Origin: Methanolobus profundi
Lineage (GTDB): Archaea > Halobacteriota > Methanosarcinia > Methanosarcinales > Methanosarcinaceae
Direction: 5' to 3'
DNA length: 64,000 nucleotides
Assembly: GCF_900114835.1 (NCBI RefSeq)
Contig: NZ_FOUJ01000001.1
Location: 558,001-622,000 of the forward strand
In this document: piece after piece, positions 34,577 through 44,469 of the stretch
Layout: every line of letters starts with the position of its first letter
Numbering within the stretch: the first letter of the stretch is position 1
Translations under genes and position numbers: made by a program
Notes under the pieces: model-generated
What the model was told of the DNA's origin: nothing
Seen by the model: only the letters and a program-made list of their open reading frames with translations
Database searches by the model: none

Positions 34577-35358
34577 TTCTCATTTGTTGGGAGCTCTAGA
34601 TAGAATTTATCAGTGCTGTCGATCTCTATTGTTCCTGACACTATTGTATAATCAAGGATGTGTCCGCCACCTGTTCTGTCATCTGTTATGAAATGCAGAT
34701 GATAACCTGGGACATTTATACCATCGATATATTCAGGCATCCAGTATCCGACAATAGTACCTTTCGTATCATTGAACTCAAAGACAGACTGGTCCTTTGT
34801 CACATCAACAAGCCTTGGATATGGCTTTTCCTGCGGTGCTACACTGCGTGTTCTCATGTAACTGAAATCTCCGGTGATCTTCACAGCATACATTATGTTC
34901 TGACTGGGAAGAAGGTCAGCTATGTGTTCTGCCATCTGCTGGCTGTCCATCTGATCATTAACTGTTTCTTCAATATCGGTCTCAAAGAAAGTGACAGCAG
35001 CGAATGGTGATGTTGTGCTATCCTCTACTTGGTAGATATTACCGTCAGCTTTGACCTGATAGATAACGCCATCAAGTACCAGCATCTCTCCATCAAGGTT
35101 ATCGAATGTGCCAAGTCCGAGATCACCTTTCTCTTTCAGTTCTCCACAACTTATCTCTCCGTCATAGACCCCTTCAAGCAGGGCATTGATTATTGAGAAC
35201 TGGTATATTGTGTCTGTTTCTGTCTCTGATGTCATTTCAGCATTACTGGCTGTGTCCACATCAGTTACAGTTCCGTCTTTCTGTTCACTGATACAACCTC
35301 CTGCTATTGCTGACAGAATAACAGTCAGTAGAATAATGAATATCTTCGATCTTCTCAT
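34516..35358 (-). CDS. budA: Alpha-acetolactate decarboxylase, predicted lipoprotein
   Basis: 280 aa. A signal helix with lipobox AGGC (Cys near 22) and a Thr/Asp-rich linker lead into an acetolactate decarboxylase fold (about 45-265): NALLEGVYDGEISCGELKE, LGLGTFDNLDGEMLVLDG, PFAAVTFF, and the zinc site GYHLHFITDDRTGGGH (His-x-His plus a later His). The enzyme turns 2-acetolactate into acetoin. Export of it is unusual; the substrate would have to leave the cell or form outside. GAGGA precedes the ATG. A C-terminal acidic tail overlaps the end of the kinase gene. Confidence 0.9.
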   Translation of the reverse strand: MRRSKIFIILLTVILSAIAGGCISEQKDGTVTDVDTASNAEMTSETETDTIYQFSIINALLEGVYDGEISCGELKEKGDLGLGTFDNLDGEMLVLDGVIYQVKADGNIYQVEDSTTSPFAAVTFFETDIEETVNDQMDSQQMAEHIADLLPSQNIMYAVKITGDFSYMRTRSVAPQEKPYPRLVDVTKDQSVFEFNDTKGTIVGYWMPEYIDGINVPGYHLHFITDDRTGGGHILDYTIVSGTIEIDSTDKFYLELPTNENYLGMGLSQDTEGELEEAEN

Positions 35359-35506
35359 TTGTATTTCCTCATTGTTTGAAGGATGTATCTATCATTTATT
35401 ATATATTTACTTTGTTAGTTCTTATCCGCTGATCTGGCCTTTGATCAGGATACGGGTTATAACACTACGTGTAAGCAAATGACGAATAGGGAAAAAGATA
35501 TGAAAT

Positions 35507-35538
35507 GATGGTATTGTTCCTTTCGGAACGTTACCATC
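35507..35538 (-). terminator. Hairpin terminator after cheW
   Basis: On the minus strand GATGGTA, then GTTCC, GAAA loop, GGAAC and TACCATC, followed by a T-rich stretch containing CTTTTTCCC. It begins about 19 nt after the cheW stop. Confidence 0.75.
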
Positions 35539-35556
35539 TGTTAGAAAAAGGTATGT

Positions 35557-36033
35557 TTATGCTGCTGCGGTTTCACTGACGATGTTCTTCAGGTTGAGCA
35601 GGATAAGTAACCTGTCTTCCAGTTTACCAACACCGTTCAGGTATTCAGCATTGATCTTCTGTGAGATGATCTCAGGGGTCTGCTCGATGCTGGAGCTATT
35701 GAGGCGTATTACCTCGCTTACGGAATCAACTACCAGTCCCACGATGGTACCATCTATATCAACTACAACGATCCTGGATTCGTCTGTTATTTCCTGTGTT
35801 GACATCCCAAAGCGTTTGTCAAGATCCATGACAACAATTATCTTTCCTCTTAAGTTGATAACACCTTTTACATATTCAGGTGATCTTGGGATCCTTGTTA
35901 TTTCAGGCATCCTTATTATTTCCTGAACCTGCATGATATTGATCCCGAACTCTTCGACTCCCAGACTGAAGATCACAAGCTGGTTAAGGTCATCATCAAT
36001 ATTGTCTGCGTAACTATCATTCTCGTTAGCCAT
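35557..36033 (-). CDS. cheW: CheW chemotaxis coupling protein
   Basis: 158 aa from ATG 36033, which has GAGGT 6 nt upstream; a longer frame to 36060 lacks a site. A single CheW/SH3-like domain: LVIFSLGVEEFGINIMQVQEI, VKGVINLRGKIIVVMDLDKR (about 70-90) and VGLVVDSVSEVIRL are the family hallmarks. CheW links chemoreceptors to the CheA kinase. No other che gene is in the window, so it is an orphan copy, or part of a system whose other genes lie elsewhere. Confidence 0.93.
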   Translation of the reverse strand: MANENDSYADNIDDDLNQLVIFSLGVEEFGINIMQVQEIIRMPEITRIPRSPEYVKGVINLRGKIIVVMDLDKRFGMSTQEITDESRIVVVDIDGTIVGLVVDSVSEVIRLNSSSIEQTPEIISQKINAEYLNGVGKLEDRLLILLNLKNIVSETAAA

Positions 36034-36270
36034 AATTTTACCTCGGTGAAACGGAACCATATTAGCACACTATGGTCCGTACATAATTATTCTGCATAAT
36101 ATTATATTCAAGTTAGTATAAATAACTTCTCTTAGGTGGCAATAATTGCCTTAATCCTCCTTCAACTCTTAAAAACCGATCCTTATTTAAGTATTTAGAT
36201 CAATAGCACGCTAAAAACCAGTATCACTATTCATTTAGTCAAATCATTTTTTACTATCACGAGGGTTCAA

Positions 36271-37752
36271 ATGAGCGATATTTTACGTAGAGGCCGCTTA
36301 TCTTCAACACCAGATGAAGATATGATAAATTTCACATCATCAATGTCCGCTGATAAATGGATATTCGAAGCTGACATCCTGGTGGACATGGCTCACACGG
36401 TCATGCTGCATGAACAGGGTATCATCAAGAAGGAAGATTGCAGTAATATCCTTACAGGATTGTTGAAGATAAGGGAAGAGGGTATCGAGAAGCTTGACCA
36501 CAGTTATGAGGATATTCACATATCCCTTGAGTCAAGGCTTATAGATATAGTAGGGGAGGACACAGGAGGCAGGATGCACTCCGGTCGTTCCCGTAATGAT
36601 GAGGTTGCAACCTGTATAAGGATCAGATTGAGAGATGAGCTTCTTTCCCTTATGGAAGAGCTTCTGGAGCTTCGAAAGGCACTTCTTGGAAGAGCATCAG
36701 AGAACACTGAGACACTGATGCCTGGTTTCACACATCTGCAGCATGCACAGCCAACCACATTCGCACATCATCTTGTTGCACATTCCGATGCAATAGGCAG
36801 GGATATAGAACGTATCGTAAGTGCGTTCTCAAGGGTGAACAAATGTCCGTTGGGTTCTGCAGCCTTTGCTTCCACAGGTTTTGATCTTAACCGTGAGAGG
36901 ACACGTACACTTCTTGGTTTTGATGACATGCTGGGTAATTCTATGGATGCTGTAAGCACCCGTGATTTCCTGATAGAATCCGCATCTTCTATGTCCAATA
37001 TAATGGTCAATCTTAGTAAGATGGCAGAGGAGATCATCATCTGGTCAAGTTCCGAATTCTCTTTCGTTGAACTTGATGATATGTATGCTTCCACATCATC
37101 CATCATGCCACAGAAAAAGAACCCTGATTCTGCTGAACTTGTAAGAGGTAAGGCAGGTACTGTGATCGGTTCACTCATGGCTTTGCTCTCTTTATGTAAG
37201 GCACTTCCACTTAGCTACAACCGTGACCTTCAGGAAGCGACACCTAACATGTGGCGTGCTGTGGAGACGACCAGAAGTGCCGTGCGTATCACAAAGGGTA
37301 TGATCGCTACCATGAAGGTGAACACTGAAAGCATGGCTGAGAAGTCTGTTCTTGGTTTCACAACAGCAACTGAGATAGCAGATACTATGGTAAGGGCGGG
37401 AGGAATTCCGTTCAGGACAGCTCACCAGATAGTTGGTGTGCTGGCACGTGGCGATGGTAACCCAACACTCGAGGAAATAGATGCGGTGGCAAAGGATGTT
37501 ATCGGCGAGACCCTGAATGGACGCGGACTTACAGCAGAGATGGTAAAGGAAGCTCTAGATCCGGTACTGAATGTCAGCAGAAGGAATATCACAGGTGGTC
37601 CTGCTCCAACCGAGATGGAAAGGGCTATCAAGGCACGTATGGAAGAGCTTGAGAGCACAAAGGCGGAGATATCCGTTCTGAACAAGGGCATCGAGGATTC
37701 ACTGAAGGTGCTTTACAGTGTCGTTGAAGACTATACCGGAACAAAGGCCTGA
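36271..37752 (+). CDS. argH: Argininosuccinate lyase
   Basis: 493 aa. It splits argininosuccinate to arginine and fumarate, the last step of arginine synthesis. The superfamily signature SSIMPQKKNPDSAE (about 278-291) carries the catalytic Ser loop. GRSRNDEVATC (about 107-117) and the TFTHLQHAQPTT-like segment GFTHLQHAQPTTFAHH (about 152-167) complete the three conserved regions. GAGG precedes the ATG. The C-terminus is about 30 residues longer than in bacterial enzymes, with a helical tail. gatD follows after 62 bp, apparently from its own promoter. Confidence 0.96.
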   Translation: MSDILRRGRLSSTPDEDMINFTSSMSADKWIFEADILVDMAHTVMLHEQGIIKKEDCSNILTGLLKIREEGIEKLDHSYEDIHISLESRLIDIVGEDTGGRMHSGRSRNDEVATCIRIRLRDELLSLMEELLELRKALLGRASENTETLMPGFTHLQHAQPTTFAHHLVAHSDAIGRDIERIVSAFSRVNKCPLGSAAFASTGFDLNRERTRTLLGFDDMLGNSMDAVSTRDFLIESASSMSNIMVNLSKMAEEIIIWSSSEFSFVELDDMYASTSSIMPQKKNPDSAELVRGKAGTVIGSLMALLSLCKALPLSYNRDLQEATPNMWRAVETTRSAVRITKGMIATMKVNTESMAEKSVLGFTTATEIADTMVRAGGIPFRTAHQIVGVLARGDGNPTLEEIDAVAKDVIGETLNGRGLTAEMVKEALDPVLNVSRRNITGGPAPTEMERAIKARMEELESTKAEISVLNKGIEDSLKVLYSVVEDYTGTKA

Positions 37753-37814
37753 AAGTTATCAGGTCTGTCAGATACATATAATACTATAATTCTTATAACA
37801 ATCAAGGGATGATC

Positions 37815-39068
37815 ATGGACTTCGAAGAAGGTGACAGAGTAAAGGTCGAGAAAGCAGGTGTGGAGTACGAAGGTATCGCCATGCCAAGCACGACCGGTCA
37901 TATAATCATAAAGATGGTAAGTGGATACAATGCAGGGATAGACCCTGAGGGTGCCACTGTTACAGTCGTGCAGAAGAAACAGGATATGGAAGCTTCTACC
38001 AAGGCAGCTGGAAAGGCTGAAGTGGAGCCAAAGAAGGGTCTTCCAAAGGTATCCATTCTCTCAACAGGAGGGACCATTGCAAGTAAGATCGATTACAGGA
38101 CCGGTGCTGTAACTTCCCAGTTCTCAGCGGATGATATCCTGCAGGCGATCCCTGAGCTTACTGAGATCGCTAATTTCAGTGGAAAGGCCATCTATAACAT
38201 CCTTTCCGAGAACATGAAGGCAGACTACTGGCAGGAACTTGCAAAGGCTGTTGTTGAAGAGATCAAAAATGGTGCCGATGGTATCATCGTTGCTCATGGT
38301 ACTGACACCATGATGTACTCTGCTGCTGCATTGTCCTTTATGATCGATACTCCTGTGCCTATTGTTTTCGTAGGTTCACAGAGGAGTGCTGACAGGCCGA
38401 GCAGTGACAATGCCATGAACGCTATCTGCGCTGCAAAGGTTGCTGTAAGTGATATTGCTGAAGTGACTGTTGTCATGCACAGTGAATCATCAGATGATAA
38501 GTGTTCCATCCACCGTGCCACCAAGGTCCGCAAGATGCACACATCCAGAAGGGATGCTTTCAGGTCCATCAATTCAGAGCCAATAGGTTATGTGGACTAT
38601 TCCACCGGGGAAATATCAACGGGTCTTTCCTACACAAAGAGGAATGAAAAGGAACTGTCACTCATGGCTTCACTGGAGCCAAAATGTGCCCTTGTGAAGT
38701 TCACTCCTGGTTCAAGTTCTGACATACTCGGATATTTCATCGATGCAGGTTACAAAGGCATCGTCATAGAAGGAACAGGTCTCGGTCACGTATCCACTGA
38801 CTGGATACCACAGATAGAGAGAGCCACATCACAGAAGATCCCGGTCATCGTTACATCTCAGTGTCTCAACGGCAGGATCTGTGACAGGGTCTATGACACA
38901 GGCAGGGACATCTTAAAAGCCGGAGCCATCGAAGGCGAGGATATGCTTCCTGAGGTTGCACTTGTTAAGATGATGTGGACCCTTGGTCAGATACAGGATT
39001 ATGATGATGCAGTTGATATCCTTAAACAGGATATCAGGTGCGAGATCAATGAGAGGAGCCTTGAATAA
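37815..39068 (+). CDS. gatD: Glu-tRNA(Gln) amidotransferase subunit D
   Basis: 417 aa from ATG 37815 (AAGGG 6 nt upstream; ATG 37809 is too close to the site). An N-terminal SH3-like domain (1-75) is followed by an L-asparaginase-like domain: STGGTIASK (about 83), [13 protein letters not shown] (about 160), with the conserved Thr, Asp and Lys of the amidase site. GatD releases ammonia from glutamine for the GatE subunit, which converts Glu-tRNA(Gln) to Gln-tRNA(Gln) in archaea. gatE is not next to it; an A+T-rich accessory patch follows instead. Confidence 0.96.
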   Translation: MDFEEGDRVKVEKAGVEYEGIAMPSTTGHIIIKMVSGYNAGIDPEGATVTVVQKKQDMEASTKAAGKAEVEPKKGLPKVSILSTGGTIASKIDYRTGAVTSQFSADDILQAIPELTEIANFSGKAIYNILSENMKADYWQELAKAVVEEIKNGADGIIVAHGTDTMMYSAAALSFMIDTPVPIVFVGSQRSADRPSSDNAMNAICAAKVAVSDIAEVTVVMHSESSDDKCSIHRATKVRKMHTSRRDAFRSINSEPIGYVDYSTGEISTGLSYTKRNEKELSLMASLEPKCALVKFTPGSSSDILGYFIDAGYKGIVIEGTGLGHVSTDWIPQIERATSQKIPVIVTSQCLNGRICDRVYDTGRDILKAGAIEGEDMLPEVALVKMMWTLGQIQDYDDAVDILKQDIRCEINERSLE

Positions 39069-39125
39069 GACATTCAACGGCATTTAGTAGTTACACATTT
39101 TGTATTAATATAAAATATGAATAAG

Positions 39126-39165
39126 GATATTCAATGACCCATTGAATATCAATTCCTTTCTGCTT
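39126..39165 (+). terminator. Hairpin terminator after gatD
   Basis: GATATTCAAT (39126-39135), loop GACCC, ATTGAATATC (39141-39150): a perfect 10-bp stem, then AATTCCTTTCTGCTTTTTAG. Confidence 0.75.
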
Positions 39166-39230
39166 TTTAGTATCAATCGAAGCAACTCGGGATATATGTA
39201 GTATTCTGTTAACCTTACTTACAATGCGCC

Positions 39231-39912
39231 CTATTCCTTTTTAATTATTGTATATGCAAGTACAATAATAAGAAGACTGGTTAGAACTCCTGATAAAGGT
39301 ATACTTTGACTGTTATGGAGACTTGTGCTATTTGTATTATTCATAGAATTGTTTATTCTTGAGATTCCTACTGTCATATTGTTAACATCATATCTATAAA
39401 CGGGATACTCCACAAAACCTATAATATCTTTTTCTTTTGTTAGTGTAAAAACAACAGGAATATCTTCAACTCCATCTTTCATTGCGTATTTTTCTACGAT
39501 ATCGTAAATCTCTCTAGTATCTTCTTCAGAATAATTTCCTCCCCTGTCATCATATAACTCTATTAGGAAATAACCTCTTGAAGTGTCTGAGCCATATCGG
39601 ACAATAGACCCATTAGGATAAAAATCAATTTCTTCCCATGAGCTTTCTCTGACGTGTTTCAATTTGTCTGCAAATTCATTTAGCTGGCTTGCATTATCTA
39701 TAACAGGAACATTTCCATATGCTTTCACAACCGATGCGTCATATATGGGACTTTCAGGATTAGTGCAGTTTTCAATCCCATATTGTGATAAGGTAGTAAT
39801 TCTTTCAAAAAATTCAGCTTCAGTACCTAGAGATAGCATCAAATGCACTTGCTTGTGTGATTCCTATTAATGCCAATGAAACTATAAGGATAACAACACG
39901 TATTTTATTCAT
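39231..39912 (-). pseudogene. Secreted, C-terminally anchored protein gene frameshifted after the signal peptide
   Basis: ATG 39912 has GGAAG upstream and encodes MNKIRVVILIVSLALIGIT then QASAFDAISRY and a stop at 39820. This is a clean signal peptide ending in ASA. The rest of the protein lies one base over (+1 needed): LGTEAEFFERITTLSQYGI to a C-terminal helix SGVLTSLLIIVLAYTIIKKE, with an Asn/Ser-rich stalk before it, about 200 codons without a stop. Removing one base near 39825 would join them. The body has a beta/alpha domain of no family I recognise. It could be a recent pseudogene, a phase-variable gene, programmed frameshifting or a sequence error. Confidence 0.7.
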
Positions 39913-40023
39913 GTATTAATACTTCCTTCTCTATTTTAAAAATAAAAAGTAAATTTCTTATAGATATTTATGCAAGAGCTTGTCCTAGTGATGGAAAATA
40001 ATTAGAGTGAGCAATTCCGCCTT

Positions 40024-40656
40024 TTATCCCTCCGCCTCATCAAAATACACTACCAACACGTTCTCATTATCTTCCATCTCTTCCTGTATGCGTTTTGCAG
40101 TTTCATAGTCGATTCCCTCTCCATCAAAGTAAATGTAACACCAGTAGAATTCAGATAAGTGAAGATTCTGTTCATCCAATATTTCTAAAAAATCATTGTC
40201 TTCTGCGAGTGGTATCCATACATGGATTATGGAGTAATTCCCTTTTTCAACATCTTCAGCGGAATCAATCCAATTTTCCGCATTCATCAACTCGGTTTTT
40301 ACAGCCGATTTTTTGTTGTTTTCTACCATTATGTAGTAACGCTCAGCCAGATGATAGTCAAGGTTGCATATTATTCTGTAACTCTTAATAAGGCTGTAGT
40401 TCTCAGGGATTGTAACGGCTTGTGTCTCGTTCATTCCTTCTTTGAATCCAACGTACAGTCCTGCAATTTCTCGACCATCTCCATTAAAAGTCTCAGAGTT
40501 GTTCAATTCATCGGGGAAAACAGAATCATTTTCAATTTTTGGATATGTTCCCTGAACTGAATCTGTATTGTTAATTGTAGAATTAATAAATAATACACCT
40601 AAAATCAAGAACAACAATGCAAATATAATAAAGTGTACGTGATTTTTTAGCATCAT
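40024..40656 (-). CDS. UPF0228 family membrane-anchored protein
   Basis: 210 aa from ATG 40656 (AAGGT about 6 nt upstream). One N-terminal helix (about 8-25) anchors an exodomain with the UPF0228 pattern: AGLYVGFKEGMNETQAV, YYIMVENNKKSAVKTEL, ENWIDSAEDVEKGNYSIIHV and a final RIQEEMEDNENVLVV. This family is restricted to Methanosarcina relatives, usually in many paralogues, with unknown function. Its presence is one of the main clues to the host lineage. It lies in the A+T-rich patch between gatD and aspS, on the same strand as its two frameshifted neighbours. Confidence 0.88.
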   Translation of the reverse strand: MMLKNHVHFIIFALLFLILGVLFINSTINNTDSVQGTYPKIENDSVFPDELNNSETFNGDGREIAGLYVGFKEGMNETQAVTIPENYSLIKSYRIICNLDYHLAERYYIMVENNKKSAVKTELMNAENWIDSAEDVEKGNYSIIHVWIPLAEDNDFLEILDEQNLHLSEFYWCYIYFDGEGIDYETAKRIQEEMEDNENVLVVYFDEAEG

Positions 40657-40694
40657 ACTCATACCTTCAAAAAAAGATGATTAATATTAATCAT

Positions 40695-41910
40695 CTACAA
40701 TACATATATGTAATTTGTGTGGACAATATCATCCCATTCTTCCCAGTATGTGCTACCACCATTTGCAGGGTCATTAATGTACAGTGCATTTTGACCAGAT
40801 ACCCCATAGGAATCATAATACCCTCTACAGACACGAGCATGGTCAGTTACTCCACTTTTTAGAGGGTTGGATTGAGATATTTTCGTTTTTGCCTCCGAAT
40901 AAGTTGGAGTATTGTCCAGATAAGAATTTGGTTTATTTAGTCCGTTCGATGCCTGGTAATAGTTCAATTGTTCAGTATTGGTGCATGCGCCTCCACTTCC
41001 GTCATTCATCAGGCCATAAATATAGTTCTGAGTATGTGTTACTCCATAAAATTTAGCAATCATCTGAGCGGATGCAGGAGCACAGTAATAAGACTTTGAT
41101 TGTGCGTATAATGGCACATTTAGAATTAAGTTGCCTTTAGTAGATGTAATTATTGCTGATTTTTCCCTTAGTTGACTAAGCATTTCGTTGGTGAGTGGTG
41201 TGTAGATATCCAACCCGACGTCTTCAGTACTTTTCTCAACAGAACTAACAAAATCTTCACTTTCTGTCCATTTAGCTAAATTCTCGTTTGCCTTCTTATC
41301 AGAGATTTTCTCATAAAATGACCATACACCAATTTCGCCGTCATCCGCAGTTTTGTCAGGTATAATTTCAAGAGTATATGCATCTACAAATATCCTTTTT
41401 TCTTCTCCTGTCTTTTTATCCCTTATTATTGTCATTGACCCTATGCTAGGATAGCTATATACAACCATTTTAGTAGATAGTATTTCTCCATCACTATATT
41501 TATTATTTGCAACCTCTACCGATTTTTGCATTACCATTTTAGGGTCCCATGAACGCATCCCAAATTCAAATGTTTTAACTGAGTAACCAAGAAGCTTGTT
41601 TGCGCCGACTTTTATCCGACCTATTACTTTATCTTCTTTTTCTACAGAAAATTCATAATATAATAAATCGCCATTTATGTCGTAAAGTTCAAGTGGACAT
41701 GGATTAATAGAAGATTCATTCCATGTTTCAAGTCCCGGCATGTTTTTTGTCATCGAATTAACCATATATACATTTGCATGTCTATATGCTTCTTTTATAG
41801 TTACTTCATATTTTGTATCTGACTGTGCACCCATTGTTGGCACAGTTGCAAATATAAAGCAACATTGTTGTAAACAGTGCACTGATTATAAGCGCTTTAG
41901 TTTTGTTCAT
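40695..41910 (-). pseudogene. Secreted C39-like cysteine peptidase gene frameshifted in the signal peptide
   Basis: ATG 41910 with GAGGT 8 nt upstream encodes MNKTKALIISALFTTMLL, then runs into a stop after about 34 codons. The intended continuation FATVPTMGAQSDTKYEV lies one base over; deleting one T of CTTT near 41861 would give MLLIFATVPTMGAQS, a normal signal peptide and cleavage site. The body (about 390 codons, intact) ends in a C39-type peptidase domain: SKSYYCAPASAQMIAKFYG (catalytic Cys), GVTDHARVCRGYYD (His) and INDPANGG (Asn). The first 230 residues are a secreted pro-region or PepSY-like part. Same +1 defect as the neighbour at 39231. Confidence 0.75.
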
Positions 41911-42398
41911 CGTTTATTACCTCATATAAAACTCCAGAGGCAAGATTACGTAAACCTTAAACGTCACAAAGTCAATTATAACCCTGCCTTTGGGCATTTC
42001 GGGGTTCAAGCCTACTCTGCAAAAATAGATTGGACCCCACCTCACATTATTTCAATGTGACATTGTATAATTCTTTTATTAACTATATATGCATTATGGC
42101 CATGAGCTAAAATGAATATATGTTTAATCTATATAGGTAACTATGGTGTGATTTTACTATTTCAAGAAATAATTCCATTCGTGTTTTGTTTTAATATAAG
42201 ACTAAGGTATGAATTAATACATAGAAAAAGGTTCAACTAAATTTAAGCAAAGTCTTGGATTCATTTAATAGTTAATTGTCTTTACATTTTTAATAGTAAA
42301 ACATTTTACTAATCACCAATTCGAAAACCTTTATTACGAATAAATTAGGTATTGAAGCAAATCAGTCTATTATATTAATACAATACTCAGGTGAATAT
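41911..42398. other. Intergenic region with two hairpins, promoter of aspS
   Basis: No gene is supported. Two structures stand out in 41980-42060: a nested hairpin AACCC-TGCC-TTTG-GGCA-TTTCG-GGGTT (41980-42006) and TCACATT-ATTTC-AATGTGA (42042-42060). The rest (42060-42398) is A+T-rich, with a TATA-like TATTATATTAATAC (42369-42382) about 20-30 bp before the aspS start, preceded by long T and A runs. Confidence 0.45.
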
Positions 42399-43730
42399 AT
42401 GTCATTAGCAAATCTCAGGACGCATTACACGTCACAGATCAACCCCGAGGAACTGGGTGACCAGAAGGTTACCGTTGCAGGATGGGTTCACGAGGTCCGT
42501 GACCTTGGTGGAATTTGTTTTGTTGTGCTCAGGGACCGTGAAGGAAGGGCTCAGATCACACTCGTAAAGAAGAAGACAGACCCGGAACTTCTGGAGCAGG
42601 CAAGGAAACTTGTCAGGGAATCCGTGGTTTCAATTACCGGCAGTGTAAAACCTGAAGGTAAGGCTCCAAATGGTTATGAGCTCATCCCTGATGAGATCAC
42701 AGTCCTTAACGAGGCAGACTCACCACTTCCAATGGACACCACCGGAAAGGTAGAAGCTGAACTTGACACACGTCTTGATTCAAGGTTCATCGACCTCAGA
42801 CGTGAGAGAACCACATCTATCTTCAGGATAAGACATGAGGTCCTCAAAGCAGTAAGGGGCTACCTTACAGACAACGGTTTCATCGAGACATCAAGTCCAA
42901 AGGTCGTAGCAACAGCAACAGAAGGTGGAACATCACTTTTCCCGATCACATACTTCGACAGGGAAGCATTCCTCAACCAGAGTCCTCAGCTCTTCAAGCA
43001 GATCCTTATGTCAGGTGGACTTGACAGGGTATTCGAGATCGGTCCTATCTTCAGGGCAGAGGAACACGACACCCGCAGACACCTTAACGAGGCAACATCC
43101 ATTGATATCGAGGCAAGTTTCTGTGACCACTTCGATGTAATGGAAGTACTTGAGAACATGGTAGCTTACATCTATGAACAGGTAATTGAGAATGCATCAG
43201 ACTCTCTTGCAGTTCTTGGTGTAGAGTTAAAGGTACCAGCAGTTCCATTCAAGAGAGTAACCTACGATGAGGCTATTGAGATCGTCAACGCGAACACTGA
43301 CGAGATGCTCAACTGGGGAGATGACCTTGGTACTGCTGCAGAGCACACCATTGGTGAGCATGTCTTCAAGGAAACCGGTGAATCACACTACTTTATCATC
43401 GACTGGCCAACCGAGATAAAGCCTTTCTACGCAATGCCTTATGAGGACAATCCGATCCTGTCCAAGGGATTCGACATGATGCACAGGACAATGGAACTTT
43501 CATCAGGTGCACAGCGTATACACATCCCTGAGCTCCTTGTCGAGAGGATCGAGTCACAGGGTCTTGACCCAGAAGGATTCGAGTTCTACCTCAAGGCTTT
43601 CAGATACGGTATGCCGCCACATTCAGGATGGGGTATCGGTTGCGAGAGACTTGTTATGACAATGCTGGGTGTCGATAACATCCGTGATGTTGTGCTCTTC
43701 CCAAGGGACAGGCGCAGACTTTCACCATAA
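42399..43730 (+). CDS. aspS: Aspartyl-tRNA synthetase, archaeal type, probably nondiscriminating
   Basis: 443 aa. An OB-fold anticodon domain (about 20-105) precedes the class II core: motif 2 [19 protein letters not shown] (about 220), motif 3 [13 protein letters not shown] (about 407) and the archaeal C-terminus [10 protein letters not shown]. In the anticodon domain His is found at 31 ([11 protein letters not shown]) and Pro at 90 (KAPNGYE). In the family, His/Pro at these places goes with nondiscriminating enzymes that charge both tRNA(Asp) and tRNA(Asn), and Trp/Lys with discriminating ones. Asp-tRNA(Asn) would then need GatCAB. rpiA follows after 22 bp. Confidence 0.96.
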   Translation: MSLANLRTHYTSQINPEELGDQKVTVAGWVHEVRDLGGICFVVLRDREGRAQITLVKKKTDPELLEQARKLVRESVVSITGSVKPEGKAPNGYELIPDEITVLNEADSPLPMDTTGKVEAELDTRLDSRFIDLRRERTTSIFRIRHEVLKAVRGYLTDNGFIETSSPKVVATATEGGTSLFPITYFDREAFLNQSPQLFKQILMSGGLDRVFEIGPIFRAEEHDTRRHLNEATSIDIEASFCDHFDVMEVLENMVAYIYEQVIENASDSLAVLGVELKVPAVPFKRVTYDEAIEIVNANTDEMLNWGDDLGTAAEHTIGEHVFKETGESHYFIIDWPTEIKPFYAMPYEDNPILSKGFDMMHRTMELSSGAQRIHIPELLVERIESQGLDPEGFEFYLKAFRYGMPPHSGWGIGCERLVMTMLGVDNIRDVVLFPRDRRRLSP

Positions 43731-43752
43731 TACAAGTACAGGATGGGTCTTT

Positions 43753-44445
43753 ATGAAAGAAAGAAATCCAGCAGGAGAGAGTCCTGAGAAGAAAGCTGCA
43801 GGTATCGCTGCAGCAGACCTTGTTCAGGATGGTATGGTAGTTGGTCTTGGTACCGGCTCCACCACAGCTTACACAATAGCAGAGCTCGGAAGACGTGTAG
43901 ATGAAGGTCTTGACATCATTGCGGTAGTAACATCCTACCAGTCAGAGATGCTTGCTATCCAGGCAGGTATCACCCTTACTTCACTTGCAGAGCATCCAAA
44001 CCTTGATATTGCCATCGATGGTGCAGACCAGATCGATTCCGGTATGAACGTTATCAAAGGCGGCGGTGCAGCACACACTCGTGAAAAGGTGGTTTCACGC
44101 TCCGCTGAGCGCTTTGTTGTTGTGGCTGATGAATCAAAGGTAAGTGACCAGCTCAACCACTATGTGCCTCTGGAAGTACTTCCATATGCAAAGGAGTACG
44201 TTTCCCAGCAGATAAAAAGGATCGGTGGTACTCCGGAACTTCGTCTTGCATCAAGGAAGGACGGTCCGGTAATATCCGACAATGGTAACTTCATTATCGA
44301 TGCAAGTCTTGGTGTAATTGAGAACCCTGTAGTAATTTCTGCTGTTCTCTCACAGATCGCAGGACTTGTGGAACACGGCATCTTTACCAATGCAGACGAG
44401 GTCTACATAGGTAAGAAGGACGGTTCCGTAGAAATAATATCCTGA
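43753..44445 (+). CDS. rpiA: Ribose-5-phosphate isomerase A
   Basis: 230 aa from ATG 43753, preceded by AGGATGG. The frame extends upstream into aspS, but that part is a shadow. The enzyme interconverts ribose-5-phosphate and ribulose-5-phosphate. [14 protein letters not shown] (about 29-42), IDGADQID (about 94-101) and [13 protein letters not shown] (about 107-119) are the substrate and catalytic (Asp, Lys, Glu) segments. It probably shares a transcript with aspS and ends at a GAAA-loop terminator. Confidence 0.96.
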   Translation: MKERNPAGESPEKKAAGIAAADLVQDGMVVGLGTGSTTAYTIAELGRRVDEGLDIIAVVTSYQSEMLAIQAGITLTSLAEHPNLDIAIDGADQIDSGMNVIKGGGAAHTREKVVSRSAERFVVVADESKVSDQLNHYVPLEVLPYAKEYVSQQIKRIGGTPELRLASRKDGPVISDNGNFIIDASLGVIENPVVISAVLSQIAGLVEHGIFTNADEVYIGKKDGSVEIIS

Positions 44446-44469
44446 TCGAAAGATCAGGAATCATTTTTT
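44440..44469 (+). terminator. Hairpin terminator after rpiA
   Basis: TCCTGATC (44440-44447), GAAA tetraloop, GATCAGGA (44452-44459), then ATCATTTTTT. It includes the rpiA stop and the last codons of the convergent PhoU/RCK gene. Confidence 0.75.

Noticed and set aside
41740-42060. Plus-strand frame of 106 codons before aspS
   Set aside because: It runs antisense to the peptidase signal peptide and through two hairpins, with no start context or family.
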